From Gordonia hankookensis (GTDB lineage Bacteria; Actinomycetota; Actinomycetes; Mycobacteriales; Mycobacteriaceae), in contig NZ_JACWMS010000006.1 of the NCBI RefSeq assembly GCF_014673215.1, positions 186,001 to 250,000 on the forward strand: a stretch of DNA of 64,000 nucleotides. Direction: 5' to 3'. Made by a program: the position numbers and the translations under genes. Positions 7,954-16,018 of this stretch are shown here, in pieces. The first letter of the stretch is position 1, and each line of letters starts with the position of its first letter. The notes below the pieces were generated by a model. That model did not search any database. It had not been told where the DNA came from and was given only the letters and a program-made list of their open reading frames with translations.

Positions 7954-9109
7954 CGGCGCCGTCGTCCTTGCGCTGGAAGATGTCGTACGCGTGCGGTGCG
8001 TCGTTCAACGGGAGTTCGTGTGTGGCAAAGGAGTCCACACCGAGGGGATCATCGTCGCCGAGGAGCGGCATGATGCTCGGCGCCCATTTCTTCACATTCG
8101 CCTGACCCATCCGGATCTGGATCTGCTTGTCGAACATCGTCAACATCGGCAGGGGGTCGGCGGTGCCGCCGTAGACGCCGATGATGGACAGTGTGCCTCC
8201 GCGGCGCACGGTGTCGATGGCGGAGTAGAGCGCCGACAGGCGGTCGACGCCGGCCTTGCGCATCATGGGCTCGGCGAGCGCGTCCGGGAGCATCCCCACC
8301 ACCTGCTGCATCATCTTGTTCACCGGGGAGCCGTGTGCCTCCATGCCCACCGCATCGATGACCGCGTCTGTGCCACGACCTTGGGTCAACTCGCGGACCG
8401 CATCTCCGATGTCGTCCACCCCGTCGAGATCGATGGTGCGGATGCCGCGTGCCCGAAGGCGCGCCAATCGCTCGGGTACGCGGTCGACCGCGATCACATC
8501 CGCACCCTGATGGGCGGCGATGCGTGCGGCCATGTCGCCGATGGGGCCGAGGCCGAGAACGGTGACAGATCCCTCCGGCGGGATGCCGGCGTAGGCGACC
8601 GCCTGCCACGCGGTCGGGAGAACATCGGAGAGATAGATGTATCGGGAATCCGGTGCGTCACCAGGGACCTTGATGTGGGTGAACTGCGCCTGCGGCACGC
8701 GCAGGTATTCGGCCTGACCACCGGGAACCGATCCGTACAGCTTCGAAAACCCGAAGAGCGCCGCGCCCATTCCCTGAGCGCGGACCTGAGTCGTCTCGCA
8801 CTGGGTGTACAGCTCCTGCGTGCATGTGTGACACGATCCGCACGAGATCTGGAACGGGATGACGACACGGTCCCCGACTGCGAGATCGCCGACCTGTGAG
8901 CCGACCTCCTCCACGACGCCCATGGGTTCATGGCCCAGGATGTCGCCCGGTTCCATGAACGCCCCGAGAACCTCATAGAGGTGCAGGTCAGACCCGCAGA
9001 TGTTGGTCGAGGTGACCCGGATTACGGCGTCCGAATCCTCTTCGATCTTCGGATCGGGGACATCCTCGACGGCCACTTTCCGCTTGCCCTGCCAGGTGAC
9101 TGCACGCAT
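7931..9109 (-). CDS. Zinc-dependent alcohol dehydrogenase
   Basis: A 392-residue medium-chain dehydrogenase. Catalytic zinc ligands are Cys38 (TNICGSDLH) and the pair His60-Glu61 (LGHEPMG); the four structural-zinc cysteines lie in ISCGSCHTCTQELYTQCE. The NAD(P)-binding motif is VLGLGPIGDMAA. Length and the long C-terminal part resemble the glutathione-independent formaldehyde dehydrogenase-like group. ATG 9109 is preceded by GAGGAGAACC. The gene diverges from the hemerythrin gene, and a SigF-like promoter faces each way, so it is probably part of the general stress response, for example aldehyde or alcohol detoxification. Its substrate is not determined. Confidence 0.85.
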   Translation of the reverse strand: MRAVTWQGKRKVAVEDVPDPKIEEDSDAVIRVTSTNICGSDLHLYEVLGAFMEPGDILGHEPMGVVEEVGSQVGDLAVGDRVVIPFQISCGSCHTCTQELYTQCETTQVRAQGMGAALFGFSKLYGSVPGGQAEYLRVPQAQFTHIKVPGDAPDSRYIYLSDVLPTAWQAVAYAGIPPEGSVTVLGLGPIGDMAARIAAHQGADVIAVDRVPERLARLRARGIRTIDLDGVDDIGDAVRELTQGRGTDAVIDAVGMEAHGSPVNKMMQQVVGMLPDALAEPMMRKAGVDRLSALYSAIDTVRRGGTLSIIGVYGGTADPLPMLTMFDKQIQIRMGQANVKKWAPSIMPLLGDDDPLGVDSFATHELPLNDAPHAYDIFQRKDDGAVKVILKP

Positions 9110-9139
9110 CGGTTCTCCTCTGATCGGCTCGTCGGCAGC

Positions 9140-9165
9140 GTGCCCGCACCGGACCGGGATCAAAC
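9140..9165 (-). promoter_or_regulatory. SigF-like promoter of the alcohol dehydrogenase gene
   Basis: Read on the minus strand, GTTT (9165-9162) is followed after 16 nt by GGGCAC (9145-9140). The -10 departs from GGGTAT at two positions, but spacing and placement 30 bp before the start codon agree with the other sites in this block. Confidence 0.5.
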
Positions 9166-9191
9166 CTCCGCCGGGCCGATGGCCTCAGGTG

Positions 9192-9217
9192 GTTTGACGT
9201 GACCGGTGCACGGGCAT
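9192..9217 (+). promoter_or_regulatory. SigF-like promoter of the hemerythrin gene
   Basis: GTTT at 9192-9195 and GGGCAT at 9212-9217 with a 16-nt spacer, about 85 bp upstream of the hemerythrin ATG. It lies back to back with the minus-strand site at 9140-9165. Confidence 0.65.
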
Positions 9218-9301
9218 ACGTCACCGTCGGCGTCGGACGGGCAGTGACGCCCGCCGCCGCCCCGCAGCAGACCCATCGCACCACCAGCCAGAGGAGCCCC
9301 C

Positions 9302-9802
9302 ATGTCGACAGATGCGATCGTGATCTTGAAAGACGACCACAAGCAGATCAAGAAGCTGTTCAACGACTTCCGCGAAGCGGGTCCGAACGCGACGAAGACG
9401 AAGGGTGACATCGTCGGGAAGATCATCGAGGCCCTCACCGTGCACACCTACATCGAGAACGAAGGGATGTACCCAGCGGTCCGCAAGGCCGTGCCCGCCG
9501 TCGAGGACGACATCCTGGAATCGTATGAAGAGCACCACGTGGCCGACCTGCTGGTGATGGAACTGGTCACGATGAAGCCCGAAGACGAACGATTCGATGC
9601 CAAGACCACCGTTCTCATCGAGAACGTGGAGCATCACATCGAGGAGGAAGAGTCCGAATGGTTTCCCGAGGTGCGTAAGACGCTGGGCCGGAAAGAACTC
9701 CAGCGGCTCGGTGAGGAGCTGCTGGAGTTGAAAGACAAGGCGCCGCACTCACCCGTACAGCCATCCGCGCTGAAGAAGACCATCGACGCGATCGTGAGGT
9801 GA
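9302..9802 (+). CDS. Hemerythrin HHE domain protein
   Basis: A 166-residue cytoplasmic four-helix protein that binds a non-heme di-iron centre. Ligand-bearing segments are visible in order: LKDDHKQIKKLF (helix 1), HTYIENEGMYP (helix 2), SYEEHHVADLL (helix 3) and VEHHIEEEESEWFP (helix 4). Actinobacterial hemerythrin-like proteins of this type have been tied to oxidative and nitric oxide stress and often belong to SigF regulons. AGAGGAG precedes the ATG. A GTTT-N16-GGGCAT promoter upstream supports stress control. The C-terminal 30 residues lie outside the HHE fold. Confidence 0.88.
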   Translation: MSTDAIVILKDDHKQIKKLFNDFREAGPNATKTKGDIVGKIIEALTVHTYIENEGMYPAVRKAVPAVEDDILESYEEHHVADLLVMELVTMKPEDERFDAKTTVLIENVEHHIEEEESEWFPEVRKTLGRKELQRLGEELLELKDKAPHSPVQPSALKKTIDAIVR

Positions 9803-9828
9803 GCGGGTCGTCGACGGCCGCGGGAGAT

Positions 9829-9854
9829 GTTTGATCCACCGCCCCGGTGGGTAT
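9829..9854 (+). promoter_or_regulatory. Consensus SigF/SigB promoter of csbD-glsB
   Basis: GTTT at 9829-9832, 16-nt spacer, GGGTAT at 9849-9854: a perfect match to the SigF/SigB consensus, 43 bp upstream of the csbD-like ATG. Confidence 0.8.
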
Positions 9855-9896
9855 CAAGGGCTGTACGCAAACGACATTCGATCCAAGGAGCACACG

Positions 9897-10094
9897 ATGG
9901 GTCTCGACGACAAGATCTCGAACAAGGCAGAAGACCTGCAAGGCAAGGCCAAAGAGGCCACCGGAAGCGTGACCGGCGACCGTGAGCTCAAGAACGAGGG
10001 CAAGGGCGATCAGGCATCCTCGGCCGTGAAGGACGGCGTCGAGAGCGTCAAGAACGCCGCAGGCAAGGTCAAGGACAAGCTCACTGGGCACTGA
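9897..10094 (+). CDS. CsbD family stress protein
   Basis: A 65-residue, highly charged, Lys/Glu/Gly-rich protein beginning MGLDDKISNKAEDLQGKAKE. Two amphipathic helices are expected, as in CsbD, a general stress protein first known from the SigB regulon of Bacillus; molecular function is unknown. AAGGAG lies upstream of the ATG at 9897. The consensus SigF/SigB promoter just before it makes it the clearest sigma-factor target in the window. The GlsB gene follows 49 bp later, probably on the same transcript. Confidence 0.88.
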   Translation: MGLDDKISNKAEDLQGKAKEATGSVTGDRELKNEGKGDQASSAVKDGVESVKNAAGKVKDKLTGH

Positions 10095-10143
10095 CCCGTG
10101 TTTGTCGTTCGCCCATGCCACTCGAAGAACGGATAGGTGAAGC

Positions 10144-10419
10144 ATGATCGGAACCATCATCAGTGCCATCGTCGTCGGCCTGATCGTAGGAGCACTGGCT
10201 CGGCTGTTGATGCCGGGCAAACAGAACGTCGGCATCATCATCACGATCGTGCTGGGGATCTTGGGATCCCTGATCGGTTCGTGGCTGGCGTATCAGGTGG
10301 GCTACAGCAACAGCAACGGCGGCTGGGAGATCATCCCGTTCATCGTCGGCATCGTCGTGGCCATCGCACTGATCGCGGCGTACCTCGCCGTACGCGGACG
10401 ACAGGTCAGCCACCGCTGA
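10144..10419 (+). CDS. GlsB/YeaQ/YmgE family stress-response membrane protein
   Basis: A 91-residue integral membrane protein of the transglycosylase-associated (GlsB/YeaQ/YmgE) family. It shows three hydrophobic segments: IIGTIISAIVVGLIVGALA-like at the N terminus, VGIIITIVLGILGSLIGSWL after the conserved basic/Pro turn ARLLMPGKQ, and IIPFIVGIVVAIALIAAYLA near the C terminus. Role unknown; genes of this family are commonly stress induced. It follows csbD without a recognisable promoter of its own and is closed by the hairpin at 10442-10474. Confidence 0.85.
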   Translation: MIGTIISAIVVGLIVGALARLLMPGKQNVGIIITIVLGILGSLIGSWLAYQVGYSNSNGGWEIIPFIVGIVVAIALIAAYLAVRGRQVSHR

Positions 10420-10441
10420 TCCACTCCACTGAAGCACCTCG

Positions 10442-10476
10442 ATGGCGGTCACCGTGTCTCACGGTGACCGCCATTT
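10442..10476 (+). terminator. Hairpin terminator after csbD-glsB
   Basis: A perfect 14-bp stem (ATGGCGGTCACCGT, 10442-10455, paired with 10461-10474) around a 5-nt loop, followed by TT. A strong GC-rich stem with a weak U tract, usual for this group. Confidence 0.75.
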
Positions 10477-10607
10477 CAGGTGTCGGCGACGGCCCCGTGT
10501 GGTCGCGTAAGTGGACACCGGGAATGGGTTCCGGCGCCATTGTGGCAGGCTGAAGCGGCGAACGAACGGCACGAACGCCGTAGGTGGTCGACACAAGGGC
10601 GAGGGAC

Positions 10608-11549
10608 ATGGCGAAGAACGGGTGGTCACCGGCGCAGGCACCGCGGATGGACGGCAGGACCGTGGTGGTCACCGGATCCAACACGGGCATCGGCCTGGAG
10701 ACCACGCGCCACCTCGCACGGCTGGGTGCCCACGTGCTGATGGCCTGCCGCAATGTCGATGCCGCAGCCACCGCCCGCGCCGACATCCTCGCAGGCGTGC
10801 CCGATGCTCGGCTGGACGTCGTGCAGCTCGACCTCGGTGACCTCGCGTCGGTGCGCAAGGCCGCCGACGAGATCGGGACCAGCCATCCCGTTGTCGATGT
10901 CCTGATCAACAACGCAGGCGTGATGGCCGGTCGACGTGAACTCACCGCCGACGGCTTCGAGATGGATTTCGGGACCAGCTTTCTCGGCCACTTCGCATTG
11001 ACGGGTCTGCTCCTCGAGCGCCTGTTGTCGGCGGAATCGGGGCGGGTGGTGACGGTCGGCAGCAGTGCGCATCGCGCCGGTGTCCTCGATTTCGACGACC
11101 TGACGATGGACCACTCGTTCAGCACCTCACGTGCCTACGCTCGTGCGAAGTTCTCGCAGTTGGTCTTCGCGGTGGAATTGCAGCGTCGGCTGTCGGCGAG
11201 CGGCCACACCGCACCGATCTCGGTGGCCGCGCATCCGGGCGCCACCCACAGTGGGGTGATGCGTGATTCGGGCCGGCTGCTGCACTGGCTGTTCACCACG
11301 CCGACACTGCACTGGCTGCGCAGATCCTTCATCATGGAGGGCCCCGAGGGTGCGTTGCCGTCCCTGCGCGCGGCCACCGATCCGGATGTGATCGGTGGCC
11401 AGTACTTCGGTCCGTCGGGGCCCGGGCAGTTCAGCGGACCGCCGGTGCTCGTGGTGCCCAGCCCTCGCGTCCTCGACGGGAAACTCGGAAACCGCTTGTG
11501 GGACACGGCAGAAGAGCTGACCGGGGTGACGTACGCGTTTTCGCGGTGA
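10608..11549 (+). CDS. Short-chain dehydrogenase/reductase, protochlorophyllide-reductase/retinol-dehydrogenase-like
   Basis: A 313-residue SDR. The NAD(P) motif is TVVVTGSNTGIGLETTRHLA near residue 20, with Arg in MACRN suggesting NADP(H). The structural motif is INNAGVMAG and the active site is YARAKFSQ, in which Tyr and Lys are four residues apart as required. The extended C-terminal half (TPTLHWLRRSFIMEGPEGAL) fits the light-dependent-reductase-like branch. ATG 10608 is chosen because GGCGAGGGAC precedes it. Substrate unknown. It stands alone between a terminator and a repeat element. Confidence 0.85.
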   Translation: MAKNGWSPAQAPRMDGRTVVVTGSNTGIGLETTRHLARLGAHVLMACRNVDAAATARADILAGVPDARLDVVQLDLGDLASVRKAADEIGTSHPVVDVLINNAGVMAGRRELTADGFEMDFGTSFLGHFALTGLLLERLLSAESGRVVTVGSSAHRAGVLDFDDLTMDHSFSTSRAYARAKFSQLVFAVELQRRLSASGHTAPISVAAHPGATHSGVMRDSGRLLHWLFTTPTLHWLRRSFIMEGPEGALPSLRAATDPDVIGGQYFGPSGPGQFSGPPVLVVPSPRVLDGKLGNRLWDTAEELTGVTYAFSR

Positions 11550-11551
11550 GT

Positions 11552-11773
11552 GGTCTCGATACGCCGGCTCGCTTCGCTCACGCGGCTACTCGACCAGCGG
11601 TATGTCCGGCCTCGCCGATCGAGTGAGGTTTGCCGCCGATACCGCTGATCGAGTGAGGTTTGCCGCCGATACCGTCGATCGAGTGAGGTTTGCCGCCGAT
11701 ACCGCTGATCGAGTGAGGTTTGCCGCCGATCGAGTAGCCGAGGAGCGTAGCGACGAGGCGTATCGAGATCACC
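11552..11773. repeat. Palindromic intergenic element with four 30-bp tandem copies
   Basis: The left arm (11552-11601: GGTCTCGATACGCC ... GGCTACTCGACCAGCGG) and the right arm (about 11727-11773: CGAGTAGCCGAGGAGCGTAG ... GGCGTATCGAGATCACC) are inverted copies. Between them the unit beginning GATCGAGTGAGGTTTGCCGC starts at 11617, 11647, 11677 and 11707, exactly 30 bp apart. Frames open across it only reflect the repeat. Confidence 0.9.
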
Positions 11774-11786
11774 CGACCACCACGCC

Positions 11787-12617
11787 TCAGACTCCCACAG
11801 CGCTCAACATCGCCAGCTTCTGATGGCTCTCGCTGCCCGGCGTCGCCGTGTAGACCAGCAGGGCCTGCGCGCCGTCGGGGTCGAGGAGGGTCTGACAGAA
11901 GACCTCGATCAGCCCCAGATCCGGATGGAGCAGGCGTTTGCGCTGATCGGTCAGCGACGTGGCGACGTCGTGCCTGCCCCAGATCTCGCCGAACTCCTGA
12001 CTTGTCGCGAGTAGCGCATCGGCGACCTCACCCGCGCGTGACCCTGCCCCCTCGCGCGTCACCGCTGCCCGGAGCCGGGCGGTGTGTGCCCGGGCGTGAT
12101 GAGCGTGGTCGTCGGCCGGAAAGCGTTGTCGGGTGGCCGGATCGGTGAACCACCGGTAGGCGATGCTGCGACGAAGACCGGTGAACTGCGTTTCGTCGCC
12201 GACCAGTGCGACCGCGGGTGTCGTCTGTACCAGCGTCTCCCCGGCGCTGTTGACCACCATCGCGGGCGTATCGGCGAGCCGGTCCAGGATGCGCATCATG
12301 CCGGGGCCGACGTGGTCGGGAATGGCCATGCGGTCGGGGGCATTGTGCCCGGCGAGACGGAACAGGTGGTCGCGTTCGTCGAGCGTGAGGTGCAACGCCC
12401 GTGCGATCGCCGCCACCATCTGATCGGACGGTTGTGGCCCGCGCTGTTGCTCGAGGCGGCTGTAATAATCCGTGGACATTCCGGCGATCATCGCGACTTC
12501 TTCGCGCCGCAGTCCGCTCGTCCTGCGACGTTGCCCGGGCGGCAGCCCGACATCGGCAGGTGTGAGCGATTCACGTCGGCGCCGGAGGAACTCGGCGAGC
12601 CCGGGCCGGTCGATCAC
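11787..12617 (-). CDS. MmyB-like XRE-family transcriptional regulator
   Basis: A 276-residue regulator. The N-terminal HTH begins LAEFLRRRRESLTPADVGLP, continues RRRTSGLRREEVAMIAGMST and ends DYYSRLEQQRGPQPSDQMVAA, the standard start of this family. The C-terminal ligand-binding half contains HAHHARAHTARLRAAV and the closing HPDLGLIEV segment typical of MmyB-like domains, which have a PAS-like fold that may bind fatty acids. GTG 12617 is chosen because GAGGAA lies just upstream and the family usually begins here. It diverges from an SDR gene at 12793, the usual arrangement in which these regulators control the neighbouring dehydrogenase. Confidence 0.88.
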   Translation of the reverse strand: MIDRPGLAEFLRRRRESLTPADVGLPPGQRRRTSGLRREEVAMIAGMSTDYYSRLEQQRGPQPSDQMVAAIARALHLTLDERDHLFRLAGHNAPDRMAIPDHVGPGMMRILDRLADTPAMVVNSAGETLVQTTPAVALVGDETQFTGLRRSIAYRWFTDPATRQRFPADDHAHHARAHTARLRAAVTREGAGSRAGEVADALLATSQEFGEIWGRHDVATSLTDQRKRLLHPDLGLIEVFCQTLLDPDGAQALLVYTATPGSESHQKLAMLSAVGV

Positions 12618-12683
12618 GGGATTCCTCGATTCTGGCTGCGCGTCGGGTACTGCATGGTGTTCACCCACCACTGTTCCGCATGC

Positions 12684-12718
12684 GGATGCCCGCATCCAGG
12701 GATCGGTAATCCATGGAT
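12684..12718. promoter_or_regulatory. Candidate operators between the MmyB-like regulator and SDR genes
   Basis: Two palindromes lie in the divergent promoter region: GGATGC-CC-GCATCC at 12684-12697 and ATCCATGGAT at 12709-12718. Either could be the binding site of the regulator at 11787; this is inference from symmetry and position. Confidence 0.4.
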
Positions 12719-12792
12719 GACCGCTTCCTTGATGCACGGGCGCGAAAAGGGTGAAGTCGTGGGTGGCAGTACATCGGAGTGAAGGAGACATC

Positions 12793-13539
12793 ATGAAGAC
12801 CACCGGCAACACCATTTTCATCCCCGGCGCGACCTCCGGCATCGGCTTCGGTCTGGCGCTTCGATTGCACGAAGCCGGCAATCGCGTCATCGTCGGCGGC
12901 CGTCGGGTCGAACTGCTGGAACAGATCGCGTCCGACCATCCGGGGATGGAGACGATTCGGATCGACACCGCCGATGCCGCTGACGTCAGCAGCGCCTGCG
13001 CAGATGTGCAGAAGCGGTTCCCCGAGACCAATGTCCTGATCGCGATGGCCGGCATCATGCGATCGGAGGATTTGAGTGATGCGGGCTTTCTCGACACCGC
13101 GGTCGCCGAGGTCGAGACGAACATCCTGGGGCCGCTGCGGCTCGTCGCGGCATTCGCCGAGTTCCTTGCCGCCCAACCGGACGCGGTCATCATGACCGTG
13201 TCGTCGGGGCTGGCGTTCACTCCGATGGCGGGAACACCGACCTACAGTGCGACCAAGGCGGCCATCCACTCGTTCAGCGACAGTCTTCGACTGCAGTTGG
13301 CCGACAAGGGTGTCGGAGTCCTGGAGTTGGTTCCGCCTGCGGTGCAGACCGACCTGATGCCGGGCCAGGCGGAGGCCGACTGGGCCATGCCGCTCGACGA
13401 TTTCCTCGATGAAGTGATGTCACTGCTGCCGAGCGCAACCCGCGAGATCCTGGTGGATCGGGTGAAGCCACTGCGGTTCTCGGCGCAGGAAGGCAACTAC
13501 GACGACCTGATGGCCGCTCTCGCGCAGCAGGCCGGGTGA
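12793..13539 (+). CDS. Short-chain dehydrogenase (DltE-like)
   Basis: A 248-residue SDR. The cofactor motif IPGATSGIGFGLALRL is near residue 10; GGRR after the second strand suggests NADP(H). The usual NNAG is AMAG (LIAMAGIMRSEDL). The active site is YSATKAAIHSFS with catalytic Ser in MTVSSGLA. The C terminus (KPLRFSAQEGNYDDLMAALA) is typical of DltE-like oxidoreductases. GAAGGAG precedes the ATG. It is divergent from, and probably controlled by, the MmyB-like regulator; the substrate is unknown. Confidence 0.87.
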   Translation: MKTTGNTIFIPGATSGIGFGLALRLHEAGNRVIVGGRRVELLEQIASDHPGMETIRIDTADAADVSSACADVQKRFPETNVLIAMAGIMRSEDLSDAGFLDTAVAEVETNILGPLRLVAAFAEFLAAQPDAVIMTVSSGLAFTPMAGTPTYSATKAAIHSFSDSLRLQLADKGVGVLELVPPAVQTDLMPGQAEADWAMPLDDFLDEVMSLLPSATREILVDRVKPLRFSAQEGNYDDLMAALAQQAG

Positions 13540-13550
13540 CCTTCTCCCGG

Positions 13551-13850
13551 TTGATCGAAACTCCCCGTTGATCGAGTAGGGACGGGTGGTCACTTCCCGC
13601 TGATCGAATCTCCCCGTTGATCGAGTAGGGACGGAGCGTAGCGACGACCCGTATCGAGATCACCGTTCGAGCAGGCGCGGTGATCTCGATACGCCCTCCG
13701 CTGGCGCTCCGGGCTACTCGATCAGCGGAGGGCGGAGGAGGCGCTCCGGGCTACTCGATCAGCGGAGGGCGGAGGAGGCGCTCCGGGCTACTCGATCAGC
13801 GGAGGGCGGAGGAGGCGCTCCGGGCTACTCGATCGGCGGAGGACGGGGGA
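13551..13850. repeat. Intergenic element with four 37-bp tandem copies
   Basis: Two partial GTTGATCGA(G)TAGGGACGG copies at 13551-13640 lead into ACGACCCGTATCGAGATCACC; the opposite arm starts GGTGATCTCGATACGCC at about 13679. The unit GCGCTCCGGGCTACTCGATC, with AGCGGAGGGCGGAGGAG completing it, then starts at 13704, 13741, 13778 and 13815 (period 37). It belongs to the same family as the elements at 11552, 38794 and 45274. Confidence 0.9.
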
Positions 13851-13858
13851 GGTTCGGG

Positions 13859-13996
13859 TCAGTCGCCGCAGGGTTCGGCGGTCAGGTCGTCGATCCCGTT
13901 GCCCATGCAGGCGGCAGTCGCCGGACCCGAGCCGGCCAGTCCGATTGTGGCAACGGCGGCGCACGCAGCCAGCACAGCGATCAATCGTCTTCTCAT
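13859..13996 (-). CDS. Small secreted peptide precursor
   Basis: A 45-residue protein with a clear Sec signal peptide: Met, three Arg, a hydrophobic core (LIAVLAACAAVATIGLAGSG) and an Ala-x-Ala type end (PATAA). Cleavage would leave about 15-17 residues containing two cysteines (CMGNGIDDLTAEPCGD) that could form one disulfide. GAGGGAGAC lies upstream of the ATG. Function unknown; the peptide is acidic. It has no paralogue in the window and abuts the repeat element at its 3' end. It could instead be a decayed longer secreted protein. Confidence 0.55.
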   Translation of the reverse strand: MRRRLIAVLAACAAVATIGLAGSGPATAACMGNGIDDLTAEPCGD

Positions 13997-14177
13997 CGGT
14001 CTTGTCTCCCTCGGGAATTCACCGAACGATCGTGGATGCGCGGCACCACCCACCGACCCGGGCGGACGTTGCCCGGTGAGGCCTCGCTGGAGTCCATCCT
14101 TGCGCGGTCGACCTGGTGGCGCAACCGTCAGGTGAACCTGTTCCCCGAAGGCCGAAACCCCTCGGGGCCTCGAATGC

Positions 14178-15941
14178 TCACGCCAGTGCGTCGGCCGCCC
14201 GCACGAAGGCCAGATGGGACAGGGCCTGCGGGGTGTTGCCCGCCTGGCGCCCGGCACCGACGTCGTACTCCTCGGAGAACAGGCCGACGTCGTTGGCCGT
14301 GGCACACGCACGCTCCATCAACGCCACCGCGTCGTGGTGCCGTCCACTCGCCGCGTACTGCGTGACCAGCCAGAACGTGCAGGCCAGGAACGGATGTTCG
14401 TCGCCGTCGAGCCCGTCGACCCCGGAACCGGTGCGGTACCGATGAACCAGTCCGCCCTTCATCAGAACGCGCTCGATCTCGGCGACGGTCGCGAGCATCC
14501 GTGGGTCGTCGGCCGCGCAGAATCCGACCTGGGGGAGCAGCAGCAACGACGCGTCGACGTCGGCGGTCCCGGCGTATTGGACAAATCGCCCCGTGTCCGG
14601 ATCCACCCCGGCGCTGTCGATCTCGGCCCGGACCCGGTCGCGGAGTTCGCGCCAGTGATCGGGCGAGCCGCCGAGGTCGAACCGTTCGGACGCACGGACA
14701 CCGCGATCGAAGGCCGCCCAGATCATCGCGCGGGAGTGGGTGAACATCTGCGGGTCGCCGCGCATCTCCCAGATCCCGTTGTCGGGACGCTCGAGATTCG
14801 CCTCGACCTGCTCGAGCAACGCCTTCTGCAGTGACCACGACATCGGGGTCTCCTGCAGTCCCGCCTCCCGTGCCGACTCGAGACCGCAGAGCACCTCGCC
14901 GATCACGTCGCCCTGGTACTGGTTGACCGCGCCGTTTCCGATCCGAACCGGTGCGGCGTTCTGATAACCCGGCAGATGCGACAACACCCGCTCCTCGAGA
15001 TCGCGCTCCCCGGCGATGCCGTACATGATCTGCAATTCCTTGGTGTTCCCGGCGATCGCGCGCATCAGCCACATGCGCCAGTGCTCGGCCACCCGCAGAA
15101 AGCCGTGATTCACCAACGCCTCCAGGGTGAGTGAGGCATCGCGCAGCCACACATATCGGTAATCCCAGTTGCGGCTGCCGCCGAACTGTTCGGGCAGCGA
15201 TGTGGTCGCGGCGGCGACGATGCCACCGGTGTCGAGATTGCTCAGTGCGCGCAATGTGATCAGCGATCGGACCATCTGCTCGTGGTGCGGTCCGGAATGG
15301 TCGATGCGGCTCGACCATCCGGTCCACCAGCCGACCGCGTGGTCGAGCGCCGTGTCGACGTCGAGGGGTTCGGGCTCGGGACGGTGCGAGTGATACCAGG
15401 TGAGCGTGAGGTCGACGGTCACGTCGGGTTCGACGGTGAAGAACCCACGATGCACGTTGCCGTCGGCGTGCAGCGCGGCGCCCCGCACGACCACCGCGTC
15501 CGGGCCTGCGATGGCTCGCAGGGCGGGTCCGGAGGCGTCGCCGACCTGCAGGACCCACGGCACCGCGCGTGCGTAGTCGAAGCGCATCCGCAGGTCGGTC
15601 TGGAACTCGACGTGCCCCGACACCCCGACGACGCGTCGCACGAGGTCGACCCGGCCGCCGTCGAGAGGCATGAACTCGTGCACCTCGGCCACGCCGGTCG
15701 AGGTCTCCCATCGGGTGACGAGGACGAGGGTGTCTCCCGTGTACGCACGACTGCACTGTGCCGATCCCTCGCGTGGTGCCAGCGTCCAGCAGCCGTGCTC
15801 TTCGTCGCCGAGCAGCGCGGCGAAGATCGACGCCGAGTCGTACCGGGGCACACAGAACCAGTCGATCTCGCCGCGGCGCGACACGAGCGCTGCGGTACGA
15901 CAGTCTCCGATCAGGGCGTAATCCTCGATGTTCGGACGCAT
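14178..15941 (-). CDS. Glycoside hydrolase family 15 protein (trehalase/glucoamylase-like)
   Basis: A 587-residue (alpha/alpha)6-barrel hydrolase. The N terminus IEDYALIGDCRTAALVSRRG, followed by EIDWFCVPRYDS, is the beta-sandwich start of bacterial GH15 proteins. The barrel carries the substrate-binding motif GGSRNWDYRYVWLRDASLTL near residue 260 and the later WEMRGDPQMFTHSRAM and EYDVGAGRQAGNTPQALSHL, which surround the acid/base regions. Related mycobacterial enzymes hydrolyse trehalose, so trehalase is likely but not proven. ATG 15941 is chosen because the protein-like sequence starts there; an ATG at 15989 is possible. It diverges from zwf with 77 bp between the starts, a link between glucose release and the pentose phosphate route (inference). 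Confidence 0.85.
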   Translation of the reverse strand: MRPNIEDYALIGDCRTAALVSRRGEIDWFCVPRYDSASIFAALLGDEEHGCWTLAPREGSAQCSRAYTGDTLVLVTRWETSTGVAEVHEFMPLDGGRVDLVRRVVGVSGHVEFQTDLRMRFDYARAVPWVLQVGDASGPALRAIAGPDAVVVRGAALHADGNVHRGFFTVEPDVTVDLTLTWYHSHRPEPEPLDVDTALDHAVGWWTGWSSRIDHSGPHHEQMVRSLITLRALSNLDTGGIVAAATTSLPEQFGGSRNWDYRYVWLRDASLTLEALVNHGFLRVAEHWRMWLMRAIAGNTKELQIMYGIAGERDLEERVLSHLPGYQNAAPVRIGNGAVNQYQGDVIGEVLCGLESAREAGLQETPMSWSLQKALLEQVEANLERPDNGIWEMRGDPQMFTHSRAMIWAAFDRGVRASERFDLGGSPDHWRELRDRVRAEIDSAGVDPDTGRFVQYAGTADVDASLLLLPQVGFCAADDPRMLATVAEIERVLMKGGLVHRYRTGSGVDGLDGDEHPFLACTFWLVTQYAASGRHHDAVALMERACATANDVGLFSEEYDVGAGRQAGNTPQALSHLAFVRAADALA

Positions 15942-16018
15942 ACGTCGATTCTTACCGCCAACGTGCGATGTATCGGCGAGTTCGGCCATGGTGAGTTCGA
16001 TGCGCGTTACCGTCGGGC

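Noticed and set aside
11552-11773. Possible CRISPR array
   Set aside because: The units are contiguous tandem copies with no unique spacers, and no cas genes are nearby. The same applies to the arrays at 13704, 38832 and 45274.
11602-11823. Short frames through the 30-bp repeats giving peptide repeats (RVRFAAD and GGKPHSI)
   Set aside because: They are translations of a palindromic repeat in both directions, with no ribosome site.
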